Shown piece by piece: positions 54,663-62,158 of a stretch of DNA of 64,000 nucleotides. The notes beneath the pieces were generated by a model. It did not search any database. It was not told the origin of the DNA and worked only from the letters and a program-made list of their open reading frames with translations. The translations under genes were made by a program, and so were the position numbers. This DNA is from Psychroserpens luteolus (GTDB lineage: Bacteria > Bacteroidota > Bacteroidia > Flavobacteriales > Flavobacteriaceae): assembly GCF_021032705.1 (NCBI RefSeq), contig NZ_JAHVXI010000005.1, positions 1 to 64,000 on the forward strand, in the 5' to 3' direction. How positions within the stretch are numbered: the stretch's first letter is position 1; the number at the start of each line of letters is the position of its first letter.

Positions 54663-55016
54663 TTAGAAAATCCTTATAATACCAATCACCAGGAGTGCAA
54701 TACCAATAATAGCCTTAAATGGCATCAATTTATCGGACAATTTTTTTAAACCATCACCTAAAGCTGGTACTTTACCAATAGAATGCGCTAAGAGTAGGAT
54801 TCCACCTAAAATACTTACAACATTATACAAGGTTCCATTCCAAAATTTCAGTATTGCCAGTACAATAAGTGCGCCTCCAATAACGGTTTGAAATGGTGCT
54901 AACACACCTGCAATTTTATTAAAGAAATTGCTCTCACCATCCCATTTATCTAAGGTTGCTAAACCCAATAGTACGCCTCCCGAAATATTTGCAATTGTTA
55001 ATAGTAGTCCAATCAT
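54663..55016 (-). CDS. Small membrane protein of unknown function
   Basis: 117 residues with about four hydrophobic segments (IGLLLTIANISGGVLLGLATL; VIGGALIVLAILKFW; VVSILGGILLLAHSIG; FKAIIGIALLVIGIIRIF). Gly-rich helices and regular spacing suggest an internal duplication (first half KIAGVLAPFQTVIGGALIVLAIL versus second half KLSDKLMPFKAIIGIALLVIGII). No family recognised. Encoded upstream of the DUF1801 gene. Confidence 0.6.
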   Translation of the reverse strand: MIGLLLTIANISGGVLLGLATLDKWDGESNFFNKIAGVLAPFQTVIGGALIVLAILKFWNGTLYNVVSILGGILLLAHSIGKVPALGDGLKKLSDKLMPFKAIIGIALLVIGIIRIF

Positions 55017-55068
55017 GATCTTAAAGTATTTATTGTTATCCTATAAATATAATTATTATCTTTAGTTT

Positions 55069-56043
55069 ATGAGATACATTTTTTTAACATTATCACTGTT
55101 TCTAGTGAATACTGTCTTTTCGCAAAATTATGAATGGATAGATAATAAAGTAAAAAAATATCCAAACTTTAGTCATATAGAGGTACTCCTCTTAAGAGTT
55201 TCGAACGATTTTAATACAGATGAAGAAAAAGTGAGAGCCTTTTATACTTGGATTTCACATAACATAAGCTACGACCTTAATAGATACTACAGTTATAGTC
55301 CTCCTGAAATGCAAATCACTTTTGATTCTGAGCGTCTCAATAAAAGTATTCAAAGGCAAAAAAATGAGAAACTCATAAAGAGAACATTAACTAGCAAAAA
55401 GGCAATTTGCTTAGGTTTTAGCACATTGTTTAATGAACTTTGTTTAAGATCTGGGATTGATTCACAGATTATAAAAGGCATAACCAAATTGTCTACAAAC
55501 GAAATTAACTCTACACGAAACATAAAAAATCATGCTTGGAACGCTGTTAGAATTAATGATAAATGGCGACTTGTGGATGTAACCTGGTCTAATGGTTATG
55601 AAAATATGAATACAAGGTCATGGACTAAGCGATTTAATGATTTTTACTTTTTTACCGATCCAAATGAGTTTTTAAATTCTCATCTACCCGAAAATCCGAC
55701 CTTACAATTTGTAGCACATCCTATAAACATCAAATCATTTTTTGAAACTCCTATTTTTTATGCTAAATATTTCGAAAGTGGTGTGAGAGTTGCCAATAAT
55801 CAAAAAGGACTTATTGAATTAAAAGAAAAGAACAATACCATTAGAATTGTTTTTAAAGAAAAAGCAAACACTTCAAAGATCTATTATAAGTTTGAAAACA
55901 AAAAGCATTCAAAAGAACTCAACCTTATAAAAAAAGGCAATAATCTCTACGTTGCTTCATTAAAGTATCGGTCTAATGTTTCAAATGTATTGAGTCTATA
56001 TTATGAAAATGAAAAGATTTTAGATTTTAAAATTGAAAAATAA
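55069..56043 (+). CDS. Exported transglutaminase-like protein
   Basis: 324 residues. A signal peptide (cleavage after NTVFSQ) precedes a transglutaminase-like domain: FYTWISHNISYDL, SKKAICLGFSTLFNELCLRSGIDSQIIKG with the catalytic Cys, NHAWNAVRINDKWRLVDVTW with the catalytic His and Asp. The C-terminal 90 residues are a beta-rich domain. Bacterial members are mostly predicted cysteine peptidases or crosslinkers in the periplasm. The gene stands alone, ending 50 bp before the first operator-bearing unit. Confidence 0.86.
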   Translation: MRYIFLTLSLFLVNTVFSQNYEWIDNKVKKYPNFSHIEVLLLRVSNDFNTDEEKVRAFYTWISHNISYDLNRYYSYSPPEMQITFDSERLNKSIQRQKNEKLIKRTLTSKKAICLGFSTLFNELCLRSGIDSQIIKGITKLSTNEINSTRNIKNHAWNAVRINDKWRLVDVTWSNGYENMNTRSWTKRFNDFYFFTDPNEFLNSHLPENPTLQFVAHPINIKSFFETPIFYAKYFESGVRVANNQKGLIELKEKNNTIRIVFKEKANTSKIYYKFENKKHSKELNLIKKGNNLYVASLKYRSNVSNVLSLYYENEKILDFKIEK

Positions 56044-56067
56044 TTGTTTGTTTCATTTTTATTTTTT

Positions 56068-56086
56068 TACTTTGTATTTCAAAGTA
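56068..56086. promoter_or_regulatory. Palindromic operator, copy 1
   Basis: TACTTTGTATTTCAAAGTA, 19 bp, an inverted repeat with one mismatched pair, ends 7 bp before the start codon of the 209-residue membrane protein gene. It is followed by CTTTAA, so a third ACTTT half-site overlaps the right arm. Same motif as at 57078 and 57904. The left half overlaps a -7-like TTACTTTG, so binding would block the promoter. Confidence 0.7.
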
Positions 56087-56093
56087 CTTTAAT

Positions 56094-56723
56094 ATGGAAT
56101 CAAAAAACTATCTTCAGGATATAAGTGATATCAAAAACATGATGAGTAAATCGTCTCGTTTTTTATCCATTAGTGGTCTATCTGGTATCTTAGCAGGAAT
56201 CTATGCTTTAATTGGTGCCTATATAGGGTATCGTATTATCTATTCTGATAATTTGGTTACTATAGATGGCTACAACACTTTGATTATTACAAAACAAGGT
56301 ACAAATCAGATTTTTTTAATTGCCATAACCGTTGTAGTCATGTCTATACTTACTGGTATTGTTTTAAGTTATGCAAAAGCAAAAAAGCAAAATGAAAGCA
56401 TGTGGGATTCTACATCAAAGCGTCTCATTATTAATTTCATGATTCCTCTGGTTACTGGTGGGATTTTCATTATGCTTTTATTAGAAAAAAACGTGTATGC
56501 TCTAGTAGCACCGCTTACAATGATCTTTTATGGTTTGGCTTGTGTGAACGCTAGCAAATATACTTTAGGTTATATCAGATATTTGGGAATTACTATGATT
56601 GTTCTTGGTTTAATTTCAACGTATTTTTTAGGTTACGGATTGTTTTTTTGGGCCTTTGGCTTTGGTATTTGTCATATTTTCTATGGAACAATTATGCATT
56701 TTAAATACGACAGAACAACATAA
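56094..56723 (+). CDS. Membrane protein beside the winged-helix regulator
   Basis: 209 residues. About six membrane helices (FLSISGLSGILAGIYALIGAYIG; FLIAITVVVMSILTGIVL; LIINFMIPLVTGGIFIMLLL; ALVAPLTMIFYGLAC; YLGITMIVLGLISTYFLG; FFWAFGFGICHIFYG). No named family, but the type commonly precedes small winged-helix regulator genes in flavobacteria. It starts the first operator-controlled unit; the regulator gene lies 45 bp downstream and has its own -7 element. It could be a sensor or a member of the regulated function. Confidence 0.65.
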   Translation: MESKNYLQDISDIKNMMSKSSRFLSISGLSGILAGIYALIGAYIGYRIIYSDNLVTIDGYNTLIITKQGTNQIFLIAITVVVMSILTGIVLSYAKAKKQNESMWDSTSKRLIINFMIPLVTGGIFIMLLLEKNVYALVAPLTMIFYGLACVNASKYTLGYIRYLGITMIVLGLISTYFLGYGLFFWAFGFGICHIFYGTIMHFKYDRTT

Positions 56724-56736
56724 GTTAGCCATTTCA

Positions 56737-56744
56737 TAACTTTG
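56737..56744 (+). promoter_or_regulatory. -7 element of the winged-helix regulator, with half operator
   Basis: TAACTTTG matches TAnnTTTG exactly, 24 bp before the GTG at 56769. The bases AACTTTGAA also form one operator half-site, which hints at autoregulation. Confidence 0.5.
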
Positions 56745-56768
56745 AACCATTAATCTGAAACCATAAGC

Positions 56769-57062
56769 GTGAGCATTATCAATAACATAAACAAAGCCTT
56801 TGACCATCGTATTAGATTGGGTATCATGTCAGTTTTAATGGTAAATGAATATGCCGATTTCAACATGTTAAAAGAACTATTAGGAGCAACCGATGGTAAC
56901 CTTGCAAGTCATACAAAGGCATTGGAAAATGCAGAATATATTAAAGTAGAAAAACAATTTATTGGGCGAAAACCAAACACACGCTACTCTACTACCAAAT
57001 TAGGTAGAGCAGAATTTAAAAAACACATAGAAGCACTGGAAAAACTAATTAATAAACAATAA
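56769..57062 (+). CDS. Small winged-helix transcriptional regulator (HTH_34 type)
   Basis: 97 residues, GTG start. IRLGIMSVLMVNEYADFNML is the first helix pair, GATDGNLASHTKALENAEYI the recognition helix and turn, and VEKQFIGRKPNTRYSTTKLGRAEF the wing, which together match the HTH_34 (PF13601) MarR/ArsR-like fold. It has no separate sensor domain. The three palindromes around it and the half-site in its promoter make it the most likely binding protein. It is followed after 52 bp by the MpaB-like gene with its own operator. Confidence 0.86.
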   Translation: MSIINNINKAFDHRIRLGIMSVLMVNEYADFNMLKELLGATDGNLASHTKALENAEYIKVEKQFIGRKPNTRYSTTKLGRAEFKKHIEALEKLINKQ

Positions 57063-57077
57063 AAAAAATTTACATGC

Positions 57078-57098
57078 CTACTTTGAATTTCAAAGTAG
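57078..57098. promoter_or_regulatory. Palindromic operator, copy 2 (perfect 21 bp)
   Basis: A perfect 21-bp inverted repeat with a single central T; its inner 19 bp are TACTTTGAATTTCAAAGTA. It lies 16 bp before the ATG of the MpaB-like gene. The best of the three copies. It lacks the trailing ACTTT half-site seen at the other two. Confidence 0.75.
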
Positions 57099-57114
57099 AA
57101 AACAGTTAAATTCA

Positions 57115-57879
57115 ATGAAAAACTTTGTAGACAAAAATTCAATAGTAAGAGAAATTTGGGGAAATAGCGACACTATACTTCTCATATTTGCTGGTGCTTC
57201 TGCTGAATTTGCACTCAATAAAGCTGTAGATTGGCTTTACTTTACTGGCCGTCTTCCTAAAGACCCTTTAGGCCGTCTATTTTCTACCGTTTCTTATGCG
57301 CGTCAAATTGTGTTCTCTGAAAAAGAGTCTGCCTACAAAGCCATAGAAACAATTAATAACATCCACCATTCAGTAGAAAAAAAACGTGGTCAATCCATTC
57401 CCGATTGGGCCTATAGAGATGTTTTATTTATGCTTATCGATTACTCGATTAGGTCTTTTGAACTATTAGAGCGCCAACTCGAAACCCATGAAAGACACGA
57501 CATTTTTAATGTGTTTTTAGAAGTAGGTAAACGAATGCATATAAAAGACCTTCCTCAAGATTATGAAGCCTTTAAACACATGAGACATCACCATATTAAA
57601 CATCATCTTTACAATGGAGAATTCACTAAAAATCTATATAAACAATATAGAAAACATCTTGGATTCATGCGATACCGATTGTTACTAGAATCACAAATTC
57701 TAATTGTACCAAAAGCAGTATGTCAACTTTTAGAACTAAGAAACGTATCGCTTATAAGTCCGTTAATTTCACTTTACAAGTTTAGTAGACTTATACATTT
57801 AGACCGTTTATTAAAAGCGATGATATTACCATCAAATTATAAAGAAGATATAAAATCCTTAAATCATTTAAACTCATAG
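57115..57879 (+). CDS. MpaB/DUF2236 family oxygenase-like protein
   Basis: 254 residues. The pattern LIFAGASAEFALNKAVDWL, PLGRLFSTVSYARQIVFSEKESAYKAIETINNIHHSVEKKRGQSIPDW and AYRDVLFMLIDYSIRSFELLERQL fits the DUF2236 (MpaB/rubber oxygenase catalytic) fold, a haem-binding helical domain. Possible ligand histidines are in NIHHSV and RHHHIKHHL. The family includes latex-clearing and fungal MpaB proteins that cleave prenyl chains. The substrate here is unknown. Monocistronic between two operators, so it is probably controlled by the winged-helix regulator. Confidence 0.78.
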   Translation: MKNFVDKNSIVREIWGNSDTILLIFAGASAEFALNKAVDWLYFTGRLPKDPLGRLFSTVSYARQIVFSEKESAYKAIETINNIHHSVEKKRGQSIPDWAYRDVLFMLIDYSIRSFELLERQLETHERHDIFNVFLEVGKRMHIKDLPQDYEAFKHMRHHHIKHHLYNGEFTKNLYKQYRKHLGFMRYRLLLESQILIVPKAVCQLLELRNVSLISPLISLYKFSRLIHLDRLLKAMILPSNYKEDIKSLNHLNS

Positions 57880-57903
57880 AAATTAACTATTTTTTTATTA
57901 TCA

Positions 57904-57922
57904 AACTTTGAAATTCAAAGTA
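57904..57922. promoter_or_regulatory. Palindromic operator, copy 3
   Basis: AACTTTGAAATTCAAAGTA is the same inverted repeat with one change at the first base. It is followed by CTTTAA as at copy 1 and ends 16 bp before the start of the eight-gene operon at 57939. Confidence 0.72.
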
Positions 57923-57938
57923 CTTTAAAACACATATT

Positions 57939-59339
57939 ATGAAACATATTTTAATTGGTATTGCGGCAATCCTATTTAGCGTTCTTTTTTACGAACAGCA
58001 CATTGGATTGAATCTTTCAATTTTTTCATTAGCCACCATAGCTATATTAGTTTTTTACAATCCGAAAGCATTTAAAAACAGATACACTATCGTACACGCC
58101 ATACTATATATCGCTACGGCAATAGTTGTATTTATGCAACACTCCTATCTTTCGATCATAGCAAATTGTGTAGCGTTTTTTACTTTAGTTGGTGCAGTAT
58201 CTGAGGATAAAACCTCAATTTATGTGTGTTGGCTTAATGGTCTTTATACGTCTATTGCTGGTTTCTTTCATAGAAATTTTGAAGTGGATGATGATGTCGA
58301 AAAAGTAAGTTTGAAAAAAGATATAGACGTCATTCATCTTACAAAACTTATCGGTATCCCATTAGTTTTTATTGTCGTATTTATTCTTTTGTATAAAAAT
58401 GGGAATCCAATGTTCAACAACTTGGTTTCTAAAATAAGCTTTGAGTTCATCAACATGCAGTGGGTTTTATTTTGTGTTTTAGGTTATTACTTATTCAGTA
58501 ATATCTCAAAACCAATCATAGTAGAATCTGCAACCTCAGCAGATTTGAATACTAAAAATGAATTGGTCAAACCTGATGACGTTTCCGAAGAAAAATTAAA
58601 AAAAGAAAAACAATTAGGAACAACGCTGCTAGGCTTACTCAACCTGTTAATCGTTCTCTACATAATCACCGATATTGCATCACTCATCATTGGAGAGGAC
58701 ACTAGTGCTCCAACCCTTTCTAGTTTGGTACACAATGGGATCTACACGCTTATTGCTTCAATAGTTATTGCCATTGTTATTATTCTCTACTTTTTTAGAG
58801 GTAACCTTAACTTTTATAGTGAAAATAGAACCTTAAAAAACTTGACATTTTTATGGATCTTTCTCAATATCATACTCATTGCTTTAATCGCTATTAAAAA
58901 TCAAAACTACATTACTTCTTTTGGTTTAACCTATAAGCGTATTGGTGTTCACATTTATATTTTATTGACTTTGGTCGGTCTCATTACCACTTTCTTAAAA
59001 GTGTTGAATATAAAAAACATGGCCTTTCTCTTTAGAAGAAATACCCAAATTGCTTTTATCGTACTCATACTAATGAGTGCCATCAATTGGGACCAAACCA
59101 TAACAGTATACAATCTTAAACATGCTAATGGTTTTGATGTCAATTATTTGATTAACCTCTCAAATAGAAATGCCATTTTGCTTAATGATAAAAAGGACGT
59201 TTTAAATATTTCTGAAAGCGACAAAAACCGAATTAGCGCAAAATACCGAACCTATATGATCACACTAAGACAACGCGATTGGCAAGAGTGGAGTTATGAG
59301 AATTTTTTAATTGAAGATGACAACTCTAATTCTGAATAG
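57939..59339 (+). CDS. DUF4173-like polytopic membrane protein
   Basis: 466 residues with about 11 membrane helices. The N-terminal part (FTLVGAVSEDKTSIYVCWLNGLYTSIAGFF) and a cytoplasmic loop near 190-225 rich in Lys/Glu resemble DUF4173/DUF4153 proteins. The C-terminal 60 residues are soluble (NYLINLSNRNAILLNDKKDV to NFLIEDDNSNSE), with LRQRDWQEWSYENF. Function unknown; DUF4173 members often lie beside small regulators. It is the first gene of a tight operon behind operator copy 3. Confidence 0.72.
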   Translation: MKHILIGIAAILFSVLFYEQHIGLNLSIFSLATIAILVFYNPKAFKNRYTIVHAILYIATAIVVFMQHSYLSIIANCVAFFTLVGAVSEDKTSIYVCWLNGLYTSIAGFFHRNFEVDDDVEKVSLKKDIDVIHLTKLIGIPLVFIVVFILLYKNGNPMFNNLVSKISFEFINMQWVLFCVLGYYLFSNISKPIIVESATSADLNTKNELVKPDDVSEEKLKKEKQLGTTLLGLLNLLIVLYIITDIASLIIGEDTSAPTLSSLVHNGIYTLIASIVIAIVIILYFFRGNLNFYSENRTLKNLTFLWIFLNIILIALIAIKNQNYITSFGLTYKRIGVHIYILLTLVGLITTFLKVLNIKNMAFLFRRNTQIAFIVLILMSAINWDQTITVYNLKHANGFDVNYLINLSNRNAILLNDKKDVLNISESDKNRISAKYRTYMITLRQRDWQEWSYENFLIEDDNSNSE

Positions 59340-59340
59340 C

Positions 59341-59715
59341 ATGCATGTTGTAAGTAATCTCGCAAAATCCTGCCTTTTAGCTACAGTTATTTTCTGGATA
59401 ATTGCAGGCACAGACTATATGGACATAGATATGATCCTTGTTATTTTTCTGTCTTTTATACCGATATTTTTTATAGCCACTATAGTAATTTTAGGTTCTA
59501 TATATGTTATTTTTTGGCTAAGGGTAAAGAACGGTTTTAGCAAGAGGCAAGTCTATAAAACCTTTTATCCGTATTATGCTATTACTGCTTTTGGAATCGC
59601 CGTATTTGGAATTATTAGTTCCGGTTTTGACATCTATATCATTGCTTTTTTTACTTCCGCTTTTATAACCACGAGTCAGTCCTGGATTTGGTTCGCTAAA
59701 GAAAAACAAAGATGA
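59341..59715 (+). CDS. Small membrane protein of unknown function
   Basis: 124 residues from the ATG at 59341, one base after the preceding stop; an in-frame start at 59311 lies inside the previous gene and is less likely. Three to four helices (AKSCLLATVIFWIIAG; MILVIFLSFIPIFFIATIVILGSIYVIFWL; YAITAFGIAVFGIISSGFDIYIIAFFTSAFI). No family recognised. Its TGA overlaps the ATG of the Coq4-like gene as ATGA. Confidence 0.6.
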   Translation: MHVVSNLAKSCLLATVIFWIIAGTDYMDIDMILVIFLSFIPIFFIATIVILGSIYVIFWLRVKNGFSKRQVYKTFYPYYAITAFGIAVFGIISSGFDIYIIAFFTSAFITTSQSWIWFAKEKQR

Positions 59716-60212
59716 AGCATATACGAAAGCAATTTATAGAATGGTTATTTGAACACTCTCAAAAGGTGTATACTAGGCTATTTAAAAACCATGAGCCTTG
59801 GGGAATTTACAAACAAGAGCTCCTCACCTATCCCAAAGCATCATTTGGTAGATCTCTAGGCGAGTTTTTGGATAACAATGATTTTGAACTTATCGCCAAA
59901 GTAGAACGACATGATGCCTACCATACACTAACAGGATATGGAACTCGAGTTGAAGATGAAATTGCTTTGCAATGTCTTTGTTTTGGAAACGGAAAACGAA
60001 GTTTATATTTATATGGCGCTATGATTTTAGGCATCCTTATTTTACCAGATTATTATAAGTATTACTACCGTTCATATCATATTGGGAAAAACGCAAATCC
60101 GTTTCATCATTTTAATTATAAGAACTTACTATATGTAAATATTGAAGACCTAAGACATGCAATTTTTTCGAAGCAACAACGTAATATATTAATACCAAAC
60201 GCAAATGGATAG
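59712..60212 (+). CDS. Coq4-like protein
   Basis: 166 residues. ASFGRSLGEFLDNNDFELIAKVERHDAYHTLTGYG and VEDEIALQCLCFGNG match the Coq4 family. The metal motif HDxxHx11E is exact: His67, Asp68, His71, Glu83. In eukaryotes Coq4 takes part in ubiquinone synthesis by acting on the C1 position of the benzoquinone ring. Flavobacteria are thought to make menaquinone, so the role is open. The C-terminus is basic (RHAIFSKQQRN), compatible with membrane contact. Overlaps its neighbours by 4 and 8 bp. Confidence 0.8.
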   Translation: MKHIRKQFIEWLFEHSQKVYTRLFKNHEPWGIYKQELLTYPKASFGRSLGEFLDNNDFELIAKVERHDAYHTLTGYGTRVEDEIALQCLCFGNGKRSLYLYGAMILGILILPDYYKYYYRSYHIGKNANPFHHFNYKNLLYVNIEDLRHAIFSKQQRNILIPNANG

Positions 60213-60492
60213 ACTAATACTGGCAAAAAAAACAGCACTAATTTCTTTTACAACAGGTACTATTCTTTTAGTCCTACAGTTTTGTTTTCAAAATGAGTTT
60301 GCAATTGCACTATTTGGCTACTATTATCTGTTATTTGCTATAATCGTCAATAGCCTAATGGTGTTGTATTTATTAGGCACTTTGATTCTTAAAAACAACC
60401 CTATTAAAACGTTAAAATCTATTGGTATCTTAATCATTAACATCCCAATTGCAATAGTGTATACTTCTATTGTAATCGACTATATATTTTAA
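60205..60492 (+). CDS. Small membrane protein of unknown function
   Basis: 95 residues, three helices (ALISFTTGTILLVLQFCF; IALFGYYYLLFAIIVNSLMVLYLLGTLIL; IGILIINIPIAIVYTSIVIDYIF). No family recognised. The gene overlaps the Coq4-like gene by 8 bp and precedes the SanA-like gene by 6 bp, so it belongs to the same operon. Confidence 0.6.
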   Translation: MDRLILAKKTALISFTTGTILLVLQFCFQNEFAIALFGYYYLLFAIIVNSLMVLYLLGTLILKNNPIKTLKSIGILIINIPIAIVYTSIVIDYIF

Positions 60493-60498
60493 AAAATT

Positions 60499-61128
60499 AT
60501 GAAGAAACTGAGACTCCTAGTATTACTGACTGTATTTATTTTATTTGCCTTGATTATCACCAATTATATGGTCAGTTATCAAGCAAAAGACTATGTCTAT
60601 AACTCAGTAACAGACATTCCAAAAAACAAAGTTGGTTTACTTTTAGGAACTTCAAAATTCTTATCTAACGGAAACATCAACTTGTATTATACCTATAGAA
60701 TTAATGCAACTGTAGCACTTTATAATGCCAATAAAATAGAATTTGTACTCATAAGTGGTGATAATGGAAGTAAGAGTTATGATGAACCCACCACATTCAA
60801 AACCGATTTGATCGCACAAGGCATTCCTGAAGACAAGATCTTTTTAGACTATGCAGGATTTCGAACATTAGATTCTGTGATACGCTCTAAAAAAATATTT
60901 AGTCAAGATTCAGTAACTATTATATCACAGCAATTTCATAATGAACGTGCTATTTACCTAGCAAAGCATAACAACATCAATGCTATCGCTTATAATGCCA
61001 AAGATGTTCAAGGGCGTTACGGACTTAAAGTACAACTTCGCGAATATCTTGCTAGAGCAAAAGCATCTATGGATGTATTATTTAACGTAGAACCTAAATT
61101 TTTAGGAGAAAAAATAGAAATCAAATGA
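60499..61128 (+). CDS. SanA/YdcF (DUF218) family envelope protein
   Basis: 209 residues with one N-terminal membrane anchor (LLVLLTVFILFALIITNYMVSY). VGLLLGTSKFLSNGNINLYYTYRINATVALYNANKIEFVLISGDNGSKSYDEP and VTIISQQFHNERAIYLAKHN follow the SanA/ElyC/YdcF fold. E. coli SanA and ElyC affect vancomycin resistance and peptidoglycan or lipid-carrier balance. Its ending AREYLARAKASMDVLF and VEPKFLGEKI are typical for the SanA subgroup. It overlaps the DUF2809 gene by 4 bp. Confidence 0.85.
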   Translation: MKKLRLLVLLTVFILFALIITNYMVSYQAKDYVYNSVTDIPKNKVGLLLGTSKFLSNGNINLYYTYRINATVALYNANKIEFVLISGDNGSKSYDEPTTFKTDLIAQGIPEDKIFLDYAGFRTLDSVIRSKKIFSQDSVTIISQQFHNERAIYLAKHNNINAIAYNAKDVQGRYGLKVQLREYLARAKASMDVLFNVEPKFLGEKIEIK

Positions 61129-61499
61129 CCATCAAATTCAACAAACCCTTTTTTGCATCAAGTCTGCTGCTGTTACTCACAGAAGTGGGTATCGCAGCAT
61201 TTTTATCTGAAGGTTTCATTAGACATACCTTTGGCGATTTTTTGGTGGTCATTTTGATCTATTGCTTTTTGCGAAGTTTTATTCAAACCAAACCTATTTA
61301 CATTGCCATTGTTGTTTTTATCATTGCTTTTGTTATAGAATTTCTGCAACTGTTTAACCTTTTAGATTATTTGAATCTAAGACATAACAAAATGGCTACC
61401 ATTATTTTAGGAAGCACTTTCGAAGTCACCGATCTTATTGCCTACACCTTGGGTATTATAACCATTTTATTAATTGACAAAAAAACAAGTAGCTCATGA
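61125..61499 (+). CDS. DUF2809 family membrane protein
   Basis: 124 residues with about four membrane helices. NKPFFASSLLLLLTEVGIAAFL, the HTFGDFLVVILIYCFLRSF loop and FVIEFLQLFNLLDYL are the family signatures, and ILGSTFEVTDLIAYTLGIITI closes it. The function is unknown. ATGA overlaps at both ends (with sanA-like and DUF1361) show tight translational coupling. Confidence 0.85.
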   Translation: MTIKFNKPFFASSLLLLLTEVGIAAFLSEGFIRHTFGDFLVVILIYCFLRSFIQTKPIYIAIVVFIIAFVIEFLQLFNLLDYLNLRHNKMATIILGSTFEVTDLIAYTLGIITILLIDKKTSSS

Positions 61500-62152
61500 A
61501 CACCATAAAAACACTCATCTTTACTAGATTCAAAATTTTATCCTTATTGACCATTTCTATAGTCTTAAGCATCGTCTTACTCATGATACGTATGAAGTTG
61601 CACCATTCTTTTTACTTATTGTTTCTAGTTTGGAATCTATTCTTAGCCATTATTCCATATGCCATTAGCACAGGACTTACCAGTACATCAAAAATCAATA
61701 AATTCTTGTTTTTACTTTGGTTTGGTGTCTGGCTGCTTTTTTTACCTAATGCGCCTTATATCGTAACCGATTTCTTGCATTTAATCAATTCAAAATTCCA
61801 TTTGATGTGGTTAGACATATTGGTTATTGTATCATTTGCATTTAATGGATTGATCTTATTTTTTCTATCGCTTTCCGATATGGAAAAATTATTAAAGCAG
61901 TATATAAACCCCAAACTTGTCTTTCCTATAATGCTCTCCATTTTTGGACTGACGGCCTTTGGTATTTATCTAGGTCGATTCCTTAGGTATAATTCATGGG
62001 AAATAGTAAATAACCCTATCGATATTCTTTCGGACATGTTTTGGCTCCTATTTGAGCCTAACCTTGAAGCATGGATATTCACTTTAACTTTTGCGTCATT
62101 TCTAGCCATAAGCTATTGGATGTTAAAAGCCTTTTCAAACTCTAAAACTTAA
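61496..62152 (+). CDS. DUF1361 family membrane protein
   Basis: 218 residues with about six membrane helices. LVWNLFLAIIPYAIS, FLLWFGVWLLFLPNAPYIVTDFLHL and FGIYLGRFLRYNSWEIVNNP are the conserved DUF1361 segments. It has no known function and is frequently a neighbour of DUF2809 genes. It overlaps the DUF2809 gene by 4 bp and precedes the lipoprotein gene by 6 bp. Confidence 0.86.
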   Translation: MNTIKTLIFTRFKILSLLTISIVLSIVLLMIRMKLHHSFYLLFLVWNLFLAIIPYAISTGLTSTSKINKFLFLLWFGVWLLFLPNAPYIVTDFLHLINSKFHLMWLDILVIVSFAFNGLILFFLSLSDMEKLLKQYINPKLVFPIMLSIFGLTAFGIYLGRFLRYNSWEIVNNPIDILSDMFWLLFEPNLEAWIFTLTFASFLAISYWMLKAFSNSKT

Positions 62153-62158
62153 ACTATT

